A DNA stretch of 64,000 bases from Deltaproteobacteria bacterium. GTDB taxonomy: Bacteria; Myxococcota_A; Polyangia; Polyangiales; JADJMO01. The stretch is from positions 38,678 to 102,677 of the forward strand of contig JACPFM010000076.1 in the NCBI GenBank assembly GCA_016182965.1, in the 5' to 3' direction. The position numbers were made by a program, and so were the translations under genes. This document shows positions 55,415 to 64,000 of this stretch, one piece after another; the first letter of the stretch is position 1; every line of letters begins with the position of its first letter. Under the pieces are notes generated by a model. That model searched no databases, had not been told where the DNA came from, and saw nothing but the letters and a program-made list of their open reading frames with translations.

Positions 55415-56548
55415 ATGCTCGCCATTCGCGCGCTCGAGGTGCGGGGCGTTCGGAACCTCCAGACCCAGCGTCTCGAGCTCGGCGCGCGGTTCAACGTATT
55501 CTTCGGCGAGAACGGGCAGGGGAAGACCAACCTGCTCGAGGCCATCTACCTGGTCGCGACCTCGCGGAGCTTCCGTACCAACCTCCTCGGCGAGGTCGTC
55601 GCGCACGGCGCCGAGGCGGCGCGGGTCCGCGCCTCCATCGCCGATCCGCGGCTCGGCGAGGGCGCGCCACCGCGCGAGCAGAGCGTCAGCATCCTCGGCA
55701 AGCGTCGGGCGGTGACCGTCGACGGCAAGCGCCCTCGCACGCTGGCCTCCTACGCGCTCGCGACGCCGGTCGTGCTCTTCGAGCCGGCGAGCCTGGTCCT
55801 GTCCCAGGGGCCGGCCGGCGAGCGTCGTCGCCTGCTCGATCGCGTGGCGGTGCACGTCGCCGCGCGCCACGGGGGAGGAGAGGCGCTGGTGCACGACGCG
55901 GAGCGGTATCGGCGCGCGCACCTGCAGCGCCGGCGCGCGCTCGACGCGGGGGCCGACGCGCGCACGCTCGCGTCCTTCGAGCGCGTGATGGCCGAGCACG
56001 GCGCGCGCATCGTCCGGGCCCGTCGCGAGGCCTCCGAGGCGCTGGCGCCGCTGGCCGTCGGCGCGTTCCAGCGCATCGCCCGCACGCCGCTGGCCCTCGA
56101 CATCGCCTACGCGCCGCGCGCGCCGGAGGACGTCGACGAGTTCGCGGCGCGCCTCCATGCCTCGCGTGGCGAGGACCAACGCCGCGGTACCGCGAGGGTC
56201 GGCCCGCACCTGGACGATCTGGCGCTGCTCCTCGGCGGGCACCCGGCCCGGCAGGTGGCTTCGCAAGGGCAGCACCGCGCCATCGTCCTCGCGCTGAAGA
56301 GCGCCGAGCTCGACACCATCCGCGCGGCGCGCGAGGTCGAGCCGATCCTCTTGTTGGACGACGTGTCGAGCGAGCTCGATCCGACCCGCAACGCGGCGCT
56401 GTTCGAGCTCCTCGACGCGCGGGTCGGACAGGTCGTGCTGACCACCACCCGACCCGAGCTCATCGAGCTCTCCAGGTCGAGCGAGAGCGCGGACCGGAGC
56501 GTCCGGCGCGACTTCCGAGTCCGTGCCGGCGTGGTCGAGCCGACCTGA
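55415..56548 (+). CDS. recF: recombination protein RecF
   Basis: SMC-like ATPase of 377 residues that works with RecR to load RecA at single-strand gaps. Walker A is FGENGQGKTN (Lys37), the signature motif region is VASQGQHRAIVLALK and Walker B is PILLLDDVSSELD. Length is normal. It follows dnaN by 7 bases in the classic dnaN-recF-gyrB order, which marks origin-proximal DNA in many bacteria. Confidence 0.95.
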   Translation: MLAIRALEVRGVRNLQTQRLELGARFNVFFGENGQGKTNLLEAIYLVATSRSFRTNLLGEVVAHGAEAARVRASIADPRLGEGAPPREQSVSILGKRRAVTVDGKRPRTLASYALATPVVLFEPASLVLSQGPAGERRRLLDRVAVHVAARHGGGEALVHDAERYRRAHLQRRRALDAGADARTLASFERVMAEHGARIVRARREASEALAPLAVGAFQRIARTPLALDIAYAPRAPEDVDEFAARLHASRGEDQRRGTARVGPHLDDLALLLGGHPARQVASQGQHRAIVLALKSAELDTIRAAREVEPILLLDDVSSELDPTRNAALFELLDARVGQVVLTTTRPELIELSRSSESADRSVRRDFRVRAGVVEPT

Positions 56549-56740
56549 TCTCCGACCTCTGCGGAACCCCCTCGGAGGAGTCGCTCGGAGCGCAGGGCCG
56601 GATCGCATTTCGAACGTGAAAATTCGCGCTTTCCGCGTGGGCTCCGCCCCCCCGCCGTGGTAGGACCCAGACGTCGTTTCCCACCCGAAGGCGCGCCCGA
56701 TTGGCGCGACCCGAGGGGCCCGCAAGAGGGGCCCTACCCA

Positions 56741-59218
56741 ATGGCTGATCCGAAGACGCCGCCTCCGCCCGCCACGCCCTCGACCGCACCGGCCTCCGCC
56801 GACTACGCCGCGTCGAACATCCAGGTCCTCGAGGGGCTCGAGGCCGTCCGAAAGCGGCCGGGCATGTACATCGGCGACGTCCACGACGGCTCCGGTCTGC
56901 ACCACCTCGTGTGGGAGGTCGTCGACAACGCCGTCGACGAGCACCTGGCCGGGCACTGCACGAAGATCTTCGTCACCATCCACTTCGACGGGTCGCTCAC
57001 CGTCGAAGACGACGGCCGCGGCATCCCGACCGACATGCACCAGAAGGGCGTTTCGGCGGCCGAGGTCGTCATGACGGTCCTCCACGCCGGCGGCAAGTTC
57101 GATCACGACTCCTACAAGGTCTCGGCCGGTCTGCACGGCGTCGGCGTCTCCGCCGTCAACGCGGTCTCCGAGCTGTTGAAGCTCGAGATCCACCGCGGCG
57201 GCGCCGTCTACCACCAGCACTACGTGCGCGGCGTGCCGCAGGAGCCGCTGACCAGGATCGGCGACAGCGGCCGCACCGGCACCAAGATCACCTTCAAGCC
57301 CGATCACGAGATCTTCGCGACCAACGCCGGCGACGTCAGCGACTACAACCACGAGATCATCGTCGCGAGGCTCCGCGAGATCGCCTACCTGAACGCAGGG
57401 CTGGTCATCGATTTCAAAGACGAGCGCGCCGAGGGGCGCGACCACGTCTTCCTCTACAAGGGCGGGATCCGCGAGTTCGTCGAGCTCCTCAACAAAGCCA
57501 AGGATCCTATTCACGATCAGGTCGTGCACTTCCGCGTCGAGCAGGATCGGGTCGACGTCGAGCTCGCGTTGCAGTGGAACAACTCCTACGCGGAGCAGGT
57601 CTTCTGCTACACGAACAACGTCCACAACAAGGACGGCGGCACCCACCTGACGGGGCTTCGCGGCGGCCTGACCCGCACCATCACCAACTACGCGACGACG
57701 CAGAACCTGCTCAAGGACGTGAAGGCGGGCCTCACCGGCGAGGACATCCGCGAGGGGCTCACCGCGGTCATCTCGGTCAAGCACCCCGACCCGTCGTTCG
57801 ACTCGCAGACCAAGTCGAAGCTGGTGTCGTCCGAGGTGAAGGGCATCGTCGAGACCGTGGTCGTCGATCGCCTCGGCACGTTCCTCGAGGAGAACCCCGC
57901 CACGGCGAAGAAGATCCTCGACAAGGCGGTCATGGCCGCCAAGGCGCGCGAGGCGGCCCGCAAGGCGCGCGAGGTCGTGCGCAAGAGCGCGCTCGATCCG
58001 CTGTCGATCAGCGGCAAGCTCGCCGACTGCCAGGACAAAGATCCCGCGCGCTGCGAGATGTACATCGTCGAGGGAGACTCCGCCGGCGGCTCCGCCAAGC
58101 AGGGGCGCGATCGCCGCTTCCAGGCGATCCTCCCGCTCCGCGGCAAGATCCTGAACGTCGAGCGCGCGCGCCTCGACAAGATGCTCTCCTCGGCCGAGAT
58201 CGGCACGCTGATCACCGCGCTCGGGTGCGGCATCGGCGAGAGCGGCTTCGACATCGCCAAGCTGCGATATCACTCCGTGATCCTCATGACCGACGCCGAC
58301 GTCGACGGCAGTCACATCCGCACCCTGCTCCTCACGTTCTTCTTCCGTCAGATGCGCGAGCTGGTCGAGCGCGGCCACCTGTTCATCGCGCAGCCTCCGC
58401 TCTACCTCGTGAAGACGAAGAAGAAGGAGATCTACAAGAAGGATCAGGACGAGCTCGATCTCTTCCTCGTGCAGAACGGCACCGAGGGGCTGGTCGTCCG
58501 CTCGTCGAGCGGCGTCACGCTCTCGGGCGAGCCGCTGTTCAACCTGGTCATGCGCCTGCGTCGCTTCCGGCAGGCGCTCGCGAAGCTCGAGCGGCGCGGC
58601 GACGCGCGCGTGTTCGCCGCCGTCGTGCGCAGCACGCTCCTCGACTCGAGGCTCCTCCGCGATCGTGCGCGCCTCGAGGCTTCGGTCGACAAGATCCGTG
58701 CGGCGATCGAGGCGCGCTACCCCGACATCCTGCCGATCTCCATCGGCGTCGGCACCGACGCCGAGCACGGCGCCGGCGTCGTCACGGTCAAGTCTCGCTC
58801 CGGCGCGGCGGTCCGCACCACCACCATCGATTACACCCTCGTCGAGGGCGCCGAGTACCAGGAGCTGCTCTCCATCGAGCAGGACGTCCGCTCCATCGGC
58901 CCCGCGCCGTACGTGGCCGGCGACTCGCCCGAGGCGCTGAAGCAGGAGCTGGCCGACGCCGACGCCCTGTGGGACTTCGTCGATCAGCGCGGGCGCAAGG
59001 GCCTCGGCATCCAGCGGTTCAAGGGTCTCGGCGAGATGAACCCCACCCAGCTGTGGGAGACGACGATGAACCCCGACGCGCGCGTGCTGCGGCAGGTCAC
59101 CATCCAAGACGCGGTCGAGACCGACCAGCTGTTCTCGGTGTTGATGGGCGACCAGGTCGAGCCGCGCCGTCTGTTCATCGAGCAGAACGCGCTGACGGTG
59201 AAGAACCTCGATATCTGA
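56741..59218 (+). CDS. gyrB: DNA gyrase subunit B
   Basis: ATPase subunit of 825 residues of DNA gyrase. The GHKL ATP-binding domain is seen from IQVLEGLEAVRKRPGMYIGD, with the ATP lid around HGVGVSAVNA. The Toprim domain has IVEGDSAGGSAKQGRDR and DADVDGSHIRTLLLTFFFR. An insert of about 170 residues after this explains the length and resembles that of Gram-negative GyrB. The C-terminal QRFKGLGEMNP block binds GyrA. The ATG at 56741 gives a short Pro/Ala-rich N-terminal extension before the conserved part. A short GC hairpin lies just upstream. Its stop is followed at 32 bases by GTCTAGA heptamers. Confidence 0.97.
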   Translation: MADPKTPPPPATPSTAPASADYAASNIQVLEGLEAVRKRPGMYIGDVHDGSGLHHLVWEVVDNAVDEHLAGHCTKIFVTIHFDGSLTVEDDGRGIPTDMHQKGVSAAEVVMTVLHAGGKFDHDSYKVSAGLHGVGVSAVNAVSELLKLEIHRGGAVYHQHYVRGVPQEPLTRIGDSGRTGTKITFKPDHEIFATNAGDVSDYNHEIIVARLREIAYLNAGLVIDFKDERAEGRDHVFLYKGGIREFVELLNKAKDPIHDQVVHFRVEQDRVDVELALQWNNSYAEQVFCYTNNVHNKDGGTHLTGLRGGLTRTITNYATTQNLLKDVKAGLTGEDIREGLTAVISVKHPDPSFDSQTKSKLVSSEVKGIVETVVVDRLGTFLEENPATAKKILDKAVMAAKAREAARKAREVVRKSALDPLSISGKLADCQDKDPARCEMYIVEGDSAGGSAKQGRDRRFQAILPLRGKILNVERARLDKMLSSAEIGTLITALGCGIGESGFDIAKLRYHSVILMTDADVDGSHIRTLLLTFFFRQMRELVERGHLFIAQPPLYLVKTKKKEIYKKDQDELDLFLVQNGTEGLVVRSSSGVTLSGEPLFNLVMRLRRFRQALAKLERRGDARVFAAVVRSTLLDSRLLRDRARLEASVDKIRAAIEARYPDILPISIGVGTDAEHGAGVVTVKSRSGAAVRTTTIDYTLVEGAEYQELLSIEQDVRSIGPAPYVAGDSPEALKQELADADALWDFVDQRGRKGLGIQRFKGLGEMNPTQLWETTMNPDARVLRQVTIQDAVETDQLFSVLMGDQVEPRRLFIEQNALTVKNLDI

Positions 59219-59483
59219 CGGGGGCGTGGTCGTTGCTCTCGAGGGACCCGTCTAGAGTCTAGAGTCTAGAGTCCAGAGTCTCTGAACAGGGATTGCCGAT
59301 GGTCTCGGCCGGTTCGCGCAGGCCCTCGTCGACGTTCACGCTCGTCAGCTCGTCTCTCTCTCGACCGGAGTCGACGGCTCATGTCGCTCACGACGCCGGA
59401 GCTCAGGTCTCTACACTCTGGACTCTGGACTCTAGACTCTAGACTCTAGACTCTAGACTCTAGACTCTAGACTCTAGACCGCT
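59219..59483. repeat. facing GTCTAGA heptamer arrays between convergent genes
   Basis: Left: three GTCTAGA and one GTCCAGA (59250-59277). Right: nine inverse units, two TCTGGAC and seven TCTAGAC (59417-59479), ending 4 bases from the stop of the lipoprotein gene. The 140 bp between them show no gene and no clear hairpin. The design matches 45269-45575 with a different heptamer. Confidence 0.92.
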
Positions 59484-59972
59484 TCAAAACCCGGGCCCCG
59501 CATCGATCGGCTCCGGCGGCACCGGCTCCTCGCCGCCCTCGCAGTCTCGCAGCGCGTCGCACTCCGGCGGCGGCTCGATGACCGAGCACCAATCGAGGCG
59601 CGAGATCGCCGCCACGCACACTTCGAACTGAGCGACCGTGGCGCCGCACCCGGTCGGGAACGTGCGCAGGCACTCCTCGCGGCTCGGAGGCCCGGTCATC
59701 GAGACGCTGCCGTCGGCGCAGCGGATGGTCTTGCCGTAGCCGCCGAACTTCTCGGCGATCCAATCGCACATGCGGCCCCTCTCTTCGGCGGTCGTGCCGT
59801 CGAGGCGTTTGTCGGCCGGGATTCCGGTCGACGTGTCGGTGCGCGCGTCGGCGCGCGCGTCGGTCGCGGCGTCGGGCGACTCGTCGGAGACCTTGCCGGA
59901 GCAGGCCGCGAGAAGGACCGCGAGGAGAGGGAGGGCTCGGCCGAGAGCGGAGCCGATCGGGCTGTTCGCCAT
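59484..59972 (-). CDS. small Cys-rich lipoprotein, paralogue of the 14764-15153 gene
   Basis: Lipoprotein of 162 residues from ATG 59972. The signal peptide ends in the lipobox LLAAC (about Cys21). An Asp/Ala/Thr-rich linker (DARADARTDTSTG) follows. The mature Cys pattern is RMCDW, IRCADG, REECLR, PTGCGAT, FEVCVA, DWCSV, ECDAL, DCEGG. The blocks TAEERGRMCDW and the spaced REEC, GC and C pattern match the lipoprotein at 14764-15153, so both belong to one uncharacterised family. A Pro/Glu tail ends the protein. It is divergent from the interrupted kinase gene. Confidence 0.7.
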   Translation of the reverse strand: MANSPIGSALGRALPLLAVLLAACSGKVSDESPDAATDARADARTDTSTGIPADKRLDGTTAEERGRMCDWIAEKFGGYGKTIRCADGSVSMTGPPSREECLRTFPTGCGATVAQFEVCVAAISRLDWCSVIEPPPECDALRDCEGGEEPVPPEPIDAGPGF

Positions 59973-60093
59973 GCGCGCAGTGTTCCCTGCGACCCCCGAG
60001 ACCGCAACTTCCGGTTCTTCGGTCTCGCGCCCGAGGCGGCCGGGGCCGAAAGGCCCGCGCACGGGCGGCTGTCGACGAGGGGCGGACCGCTGG

Positions 60094-60099
60094 TACGCT
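60094..60099 (+). promoter_or_regulatory. candidate -10 element (TACGCT) for the 60109 kinase
   Basis: TACGCT ends nine bases before GTG 60109, predicting a leader of about two bases. No Shine-Dalgarno sequence is visible. Confidence 0.35.
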
Positions 60100-60108
60100 C
60101 TGCTCTCC

Positions 60109-61839
<1,731 letters not shown>

Positions 61840-62017
61840 GACGGCCCACTCTCGGGCGGCGAGGCCAGCGCGGTCGGTACGGCTGTGCAAGGCTGCGTGA
61901 CGCCCGTTCCGTGGAACTGACGATTCTCGTGACGTGCTGCGTCGTGACTCGGTGAACTGCTGGCGCCGCGTGCCGCACGGCGGTACGCGTCCGTCGAATC
62001 GAACGGAGGTTCTCCCG

Positions 62018-63664
62018 ATGCCGCTGCTGCCGATCGAAGATATCGCCGCGAAGCTCCACCTGCCGCGCACCGACTGGGTGCAGTACGGCGAAGGCGTCGC
62101 CAAGCTGCGTCCGGAGGTCGCGTTCATCCCCGAGGGGCAGCGCCTCAAAGGCAAGCTGGTGCTCGTGTCGGCGATCACGCCGACGCCGGCCGGCGAGGGC
62201 AAGACCACGATCTCCATCGGCCTCTCCGACGGGCTCAGCCTGCGCGGAAAGAACGTGGTGGTGGCGCTCCGTCAGCCGTCTCTCGGCCCGACGCTCGGCA
62301 GCAAGGGCGGCGGCGCGGGCGGCGGGCGCTCGCGCCTCGAGCCGTTCGAGCGCGTGAACCTCGGGCTCACCGGCGACATCCACGCGGTGACCTCGGCGCA
62401 CAACCTGCTCGCGTCGATGGCCGACAACGGCGTGCACTTCGGCGACTCGAAGCTCGAGGCGCGGAAGATCGATTTCCCGCGCGTCATCGACCTCGACGAT
62501 CGCGTGCTCCGCGACGTGCTCATCGGCCTCGGCGGTCCGCTCAACGGCATCCCGCGCGAGACGCGCTTCGACATCACCGCCGCGAGCGAGGTGATGGCCG
62601 TGCTCAGCCTGGCCCGGGACTTCGCCGATCTGAAGAGGCGCCTCGGGCGCATCCGCGTCGGCTGGACCAAGGACAACCAGCCGGTGTTCGCGTCGGACGT
62701 CGGCGGCGTCGGCGGCATGGCGGTGGTGCTCCGCGAGGCGCTGCTTCCCAACCTGCTGCAGACGCACGAGGGCACGCCGGCGCTGGTCCACGGCGGTCCC
62801 TTCGGCAACATCGCGCACGGCTGCTCGAGCATCGTGCAGACGCGCTACGCCCTGTCGCGCGCCGACATCGTGGTCACCGAGGCGGGCTTCGGCTTCGACC
62901 TCGGCGCCGAGAAGTTCCTCGACATCAAGTGCCGCGTGGCCGGGCTCTGGCCGCACGCGTTCGTGCTCGTCGCGACGCTCAAGGCGCTAAAGTTCCACGG
63001 CGGCGCCGACGTGAAGGACGCGTCGAAGCCGAACCTCGACGCGCTGAAGAAGGGCTTCGCCAACCTGAAGAAGCACGTCGAGTCCGCGCGGGTGTTCGGG
63101 CTCGATCCGGTGGTCGCCATCAACCTGTTCCCGACCGATCAGGAAGAGGAGCTGCGCGCGCTCGAGAGCATGGTGACCGACCTCGGGTGCAAGGTGGCGC
63201 GCGCCTCCGGCTACACCAACGGCGCCGAGGGCGGGCTCGCCCTGGCCGACGTGATGTCCGACGTGCTCGCGAACGCGCCGGCCGATCCGAAGCCGCACTT
63301 CCTCTACGACCTCCACGACCCGCTGCCGGTCAAGATCGAGAAGATCGCCAAGACGGTGTACGGCGCGTCGGGCATCGAGCTGTCGATGCAGGCGCAGAAG
63401 GACCTCGCGAAGGTCGCGGCCGCCGGCCTCGCCGAGGCGCCGGTCTGCATGGCCAAGACGCACCTGTCGCTCACCGCCGACCCCAAGGGCGGCGGCATCC
63501 CCAAGGATCACGTGGTCCCGATCCAGGCGATCCGGTTCTCGAGCGGCGCCGGCTTCGTGGTCCCGCTGTGCGGCGACATCATGACGATGCCCGGCCTCGG
63601 CAGGCAGCCGGCGGTGCTGGGCATGGATCTGACCGACAGCGGCGAGGTCATCGGGCTGAAGTAA
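62018..63664 (+). CDS. fhs: formate-tetrahydrofolate ligase
   Basis: Enzyme of 548 residues that makes 10-formyl-tetrahydrofolate from formate, ATP and THF in one-carbon metabolism. Motifs: ATP loop TPAGEGKTT (Lys62), RQPSLGPTLGSKGG, NLGLTGDIHAV, TEAGFGFDLGAEKF and the closing CGDIMTMPGLGRQP. Length is normal. GGAGG (62005-62009) lies 8 bases before the ATG. It stands alone between the interrupted kinase and a partial gene. Its stop is immediately followed by GTCGTCA heptamers and the shared GTCGAAG core. Confidence 0.96.
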   Translation: MPLLPIEDIAAKLHLPRTDWVQYGEGVAKLRPEVAFIPEGQRLKGKLVLVSAITPTPAGEGKTTISIGLSDGLSLRGKNVVVALRQPSLGPTLGSKGGGAGGGRSRLEPFERVNLGLTGDIHAVTSAHNLLASMADNGVHFGDSKLEARKIDFPRVIDLDDRVLRDVLIGLGGPLNGIPRETRFDITAASEVMAVLSLARDFADLKRRLGRIRVGWTKDNQPVFASDVGGVGGMAVVLREALLPNLLQTHEGTPALVHGGPFGNIAHGCSSIVQTRYALSRADIVVTEAGFGFDLGAEKFLDIKCRVAGLWPHAFVLVATLKALKFHGGADVKDASKPNLDALKKGFANLKKHVESARVFGLDPVVAINLFPTDQEEELRALESMVTDLGCKVARASGYTNGAEGGLALADVMSDVLANAPADPKPHFLYDLHDPLPVKIEKIAKTVYGASGIELSMQAQKDLAKVAAAGLAEAPVCMAKTHLSLTADPKGGGIPKDHVVPIQAIRFSSGAGFVVPLCGDIMTMPGLGRQPAVLGMDLTDSGEVIGLK

Positions 63665-63817
63665 GTCGTCAGTCGTCAGTCGTCAGTCGTCAGTCGAGAC
63701 GGCGGCTGGATTGGGCTGCGGACGCGGTCGAAGGTCGAAAGGGTCGAAGGTCGAACCAGGGGCTCCGCCCCTGGAACCCCAGGGCTCGGTTCGACCTTCG
63801 ACCTTCGACCTTCGACC
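63665..63817 (+). repeat. GTCGTCA array and GTCGAAG hairpin core after fhs
   Basis: Four GTCGTCA units plus a GTCGAGA variant (63665-63699) begin right after the fhs stop. Four GTCGAAN units (63727-63756) lead into a hairpin CCAGGGGC/GCCCCTGG (63756-63774), and four inverse TTCGACC units follow (63790-63817). The core matches that at 45329-45428. The downstream gene runs in the same direction and there is no facing GTCGTCA array here. Confidence 0.92.
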
Positions 63818-63876
63818 CGGTCGCCAATGGTCGGCAGAGCGTCTGCGGGTGAGATACGCTCCGGCCACCCAACCAC

Positions 63877-64000
63877 ATGAACCCCGAGCTGCGTCGCCTC
63901 TACAACGCCGCGTTCTCCCAGGCCCTGTACCGCCGCTACGTCGACCGCCTCGAGACCTGGCTCGACGTGAAGATCCCGTTCCGCATCGCGGAGTCGCCGC
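63877..64000 (+). CDS. partial gene, unidentified product
   Basis: The ATG at 63877 opens a frame that runs off the window end; 41 residues are visible (MNPELRRLYNAAFSQ to the window end). No signal peptide or known motif is apparent in this part. TACGCT lies 16 bases upstream, at 63855-63860. Too little is seen to assign a family. Confidence 0.6.
   Translation, partial: MNPELRRLYNAAFSQALYRRYVDRLETWLDVKIPFRIAESP

Noticed and set aside
56700..56740. GC hairpin just upstream of gyrB as a riboswitch or attenuator
   Set aside because: Only a short GGGGCCC-type inverted repeat, no conserved aptamer feature; too weak to claim.
55388..59107. 1239-codon open frame opposite recF and gyrB
   Set aside because: It overlaps two certain genes and has no domain signature; long antisense frames are expected at this GC content.

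Overview
The window is about 70% G+C by eye and is densely coded on both strands. It looks like a chromosomal segment of a Myxococcota bacterium, most likely a Polyangiales-type myxobacterium. The support is: two Hanks-type Ser/Thr kinases, many Cys-rich lipoproteins with Asp/Ala- or Gly-rich linkers, the TPR-like plus two-membrane-segment protein at 9697-10689, and housekeeping genes of proteobacterial type. This placement is an inference from gene style; no rRNA or tRNA gene was seen to confirm it.

Layout. 1-3.9 kb: a PEP-synthase-like phosphotransferase, a small zinc-ribbon protein and a hypothetical protein. 3.9-6.7 kb: dnaX-ybaB-recR. 6.7-18.6 kb: a membrane-anchored Ser/Thr kinase followed by lipoproteins and secreted proteins, including a DUF362/CBM9-like fusion, a Uma2-type nuclease, an FGE-domain lipoprotein and a frameshifted Cys-rich lipoprotein. 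19.0-22.8 kb: rpoD and dnaG, convergent on the lipoprotein region. 23-29.5 kb: a DUF5648-type lipoprotein, a DUF218-HEAT-cyclophilin fusion, a DEDDh exonuclease and a DsbA-like lipoprotein. 29.6-36.1 kb: a response regulator, an LpxK-like protein and the dispersed biotin genes bioB, bioF and bioD, with zapA and a LAGLIDADG-like gene between them. 36.9-42.2 kb: a CcmA-like ABC ATPase, then a MoxR-DUF58-transglutaminase operon. 42.2-48.7 kb: hmgA, two metallophosphoesterases, an esterase and tsaD. 48.8-53.9 kb: a fused ccmF-ccmH gene, a CcmI/zinc-ribbon-like gene and an exported carrier-domain protein. 53.9-59.2 kb: a candidate replication origin followed by dnaN-recF-gyrB. 59.5-64 kb: a small Cys-rich lipoprotein, a Ser/Thr kinase interrupted by an in-frame amber codon, fhs, and a partial gene.

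The most unusual signal is not a gene. Seven-base tandem repeats of the form GTCNNNR (GTCGTCA, GTCTAGA, GTCGAAG) recur in intergenic DNA. They usually start just after a stop codon and have the same orientation relative to the gene that ends there. Convergent gene pairs therefore carry two facing arrays (45.3-45.6 kb and 59.2-59.5 kb). One array-bounded segment contains the Uma2 gene together with a 91-bp copy of the rpoD 3' end and terminator. A second repeat class, hexamers of the form GCGNAN, occurs after stop codons (35.1 and 36.8 kb) and inside genes as Ala-Asp/Asn or Ser-Ala linkers.

Other points: two near-identical parS-like sites lie 17-20 kb from the candidate origin. At least nine start codons follow a TANNNT hexamer by only 6-11 bases, which suggests leaderless or nearly leaderless mRNAs. 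Two genes appear broken, one by a single-base frameshift at 18274-18276 and one by an amber codon at 61549-61551; either could be a sequencing error.
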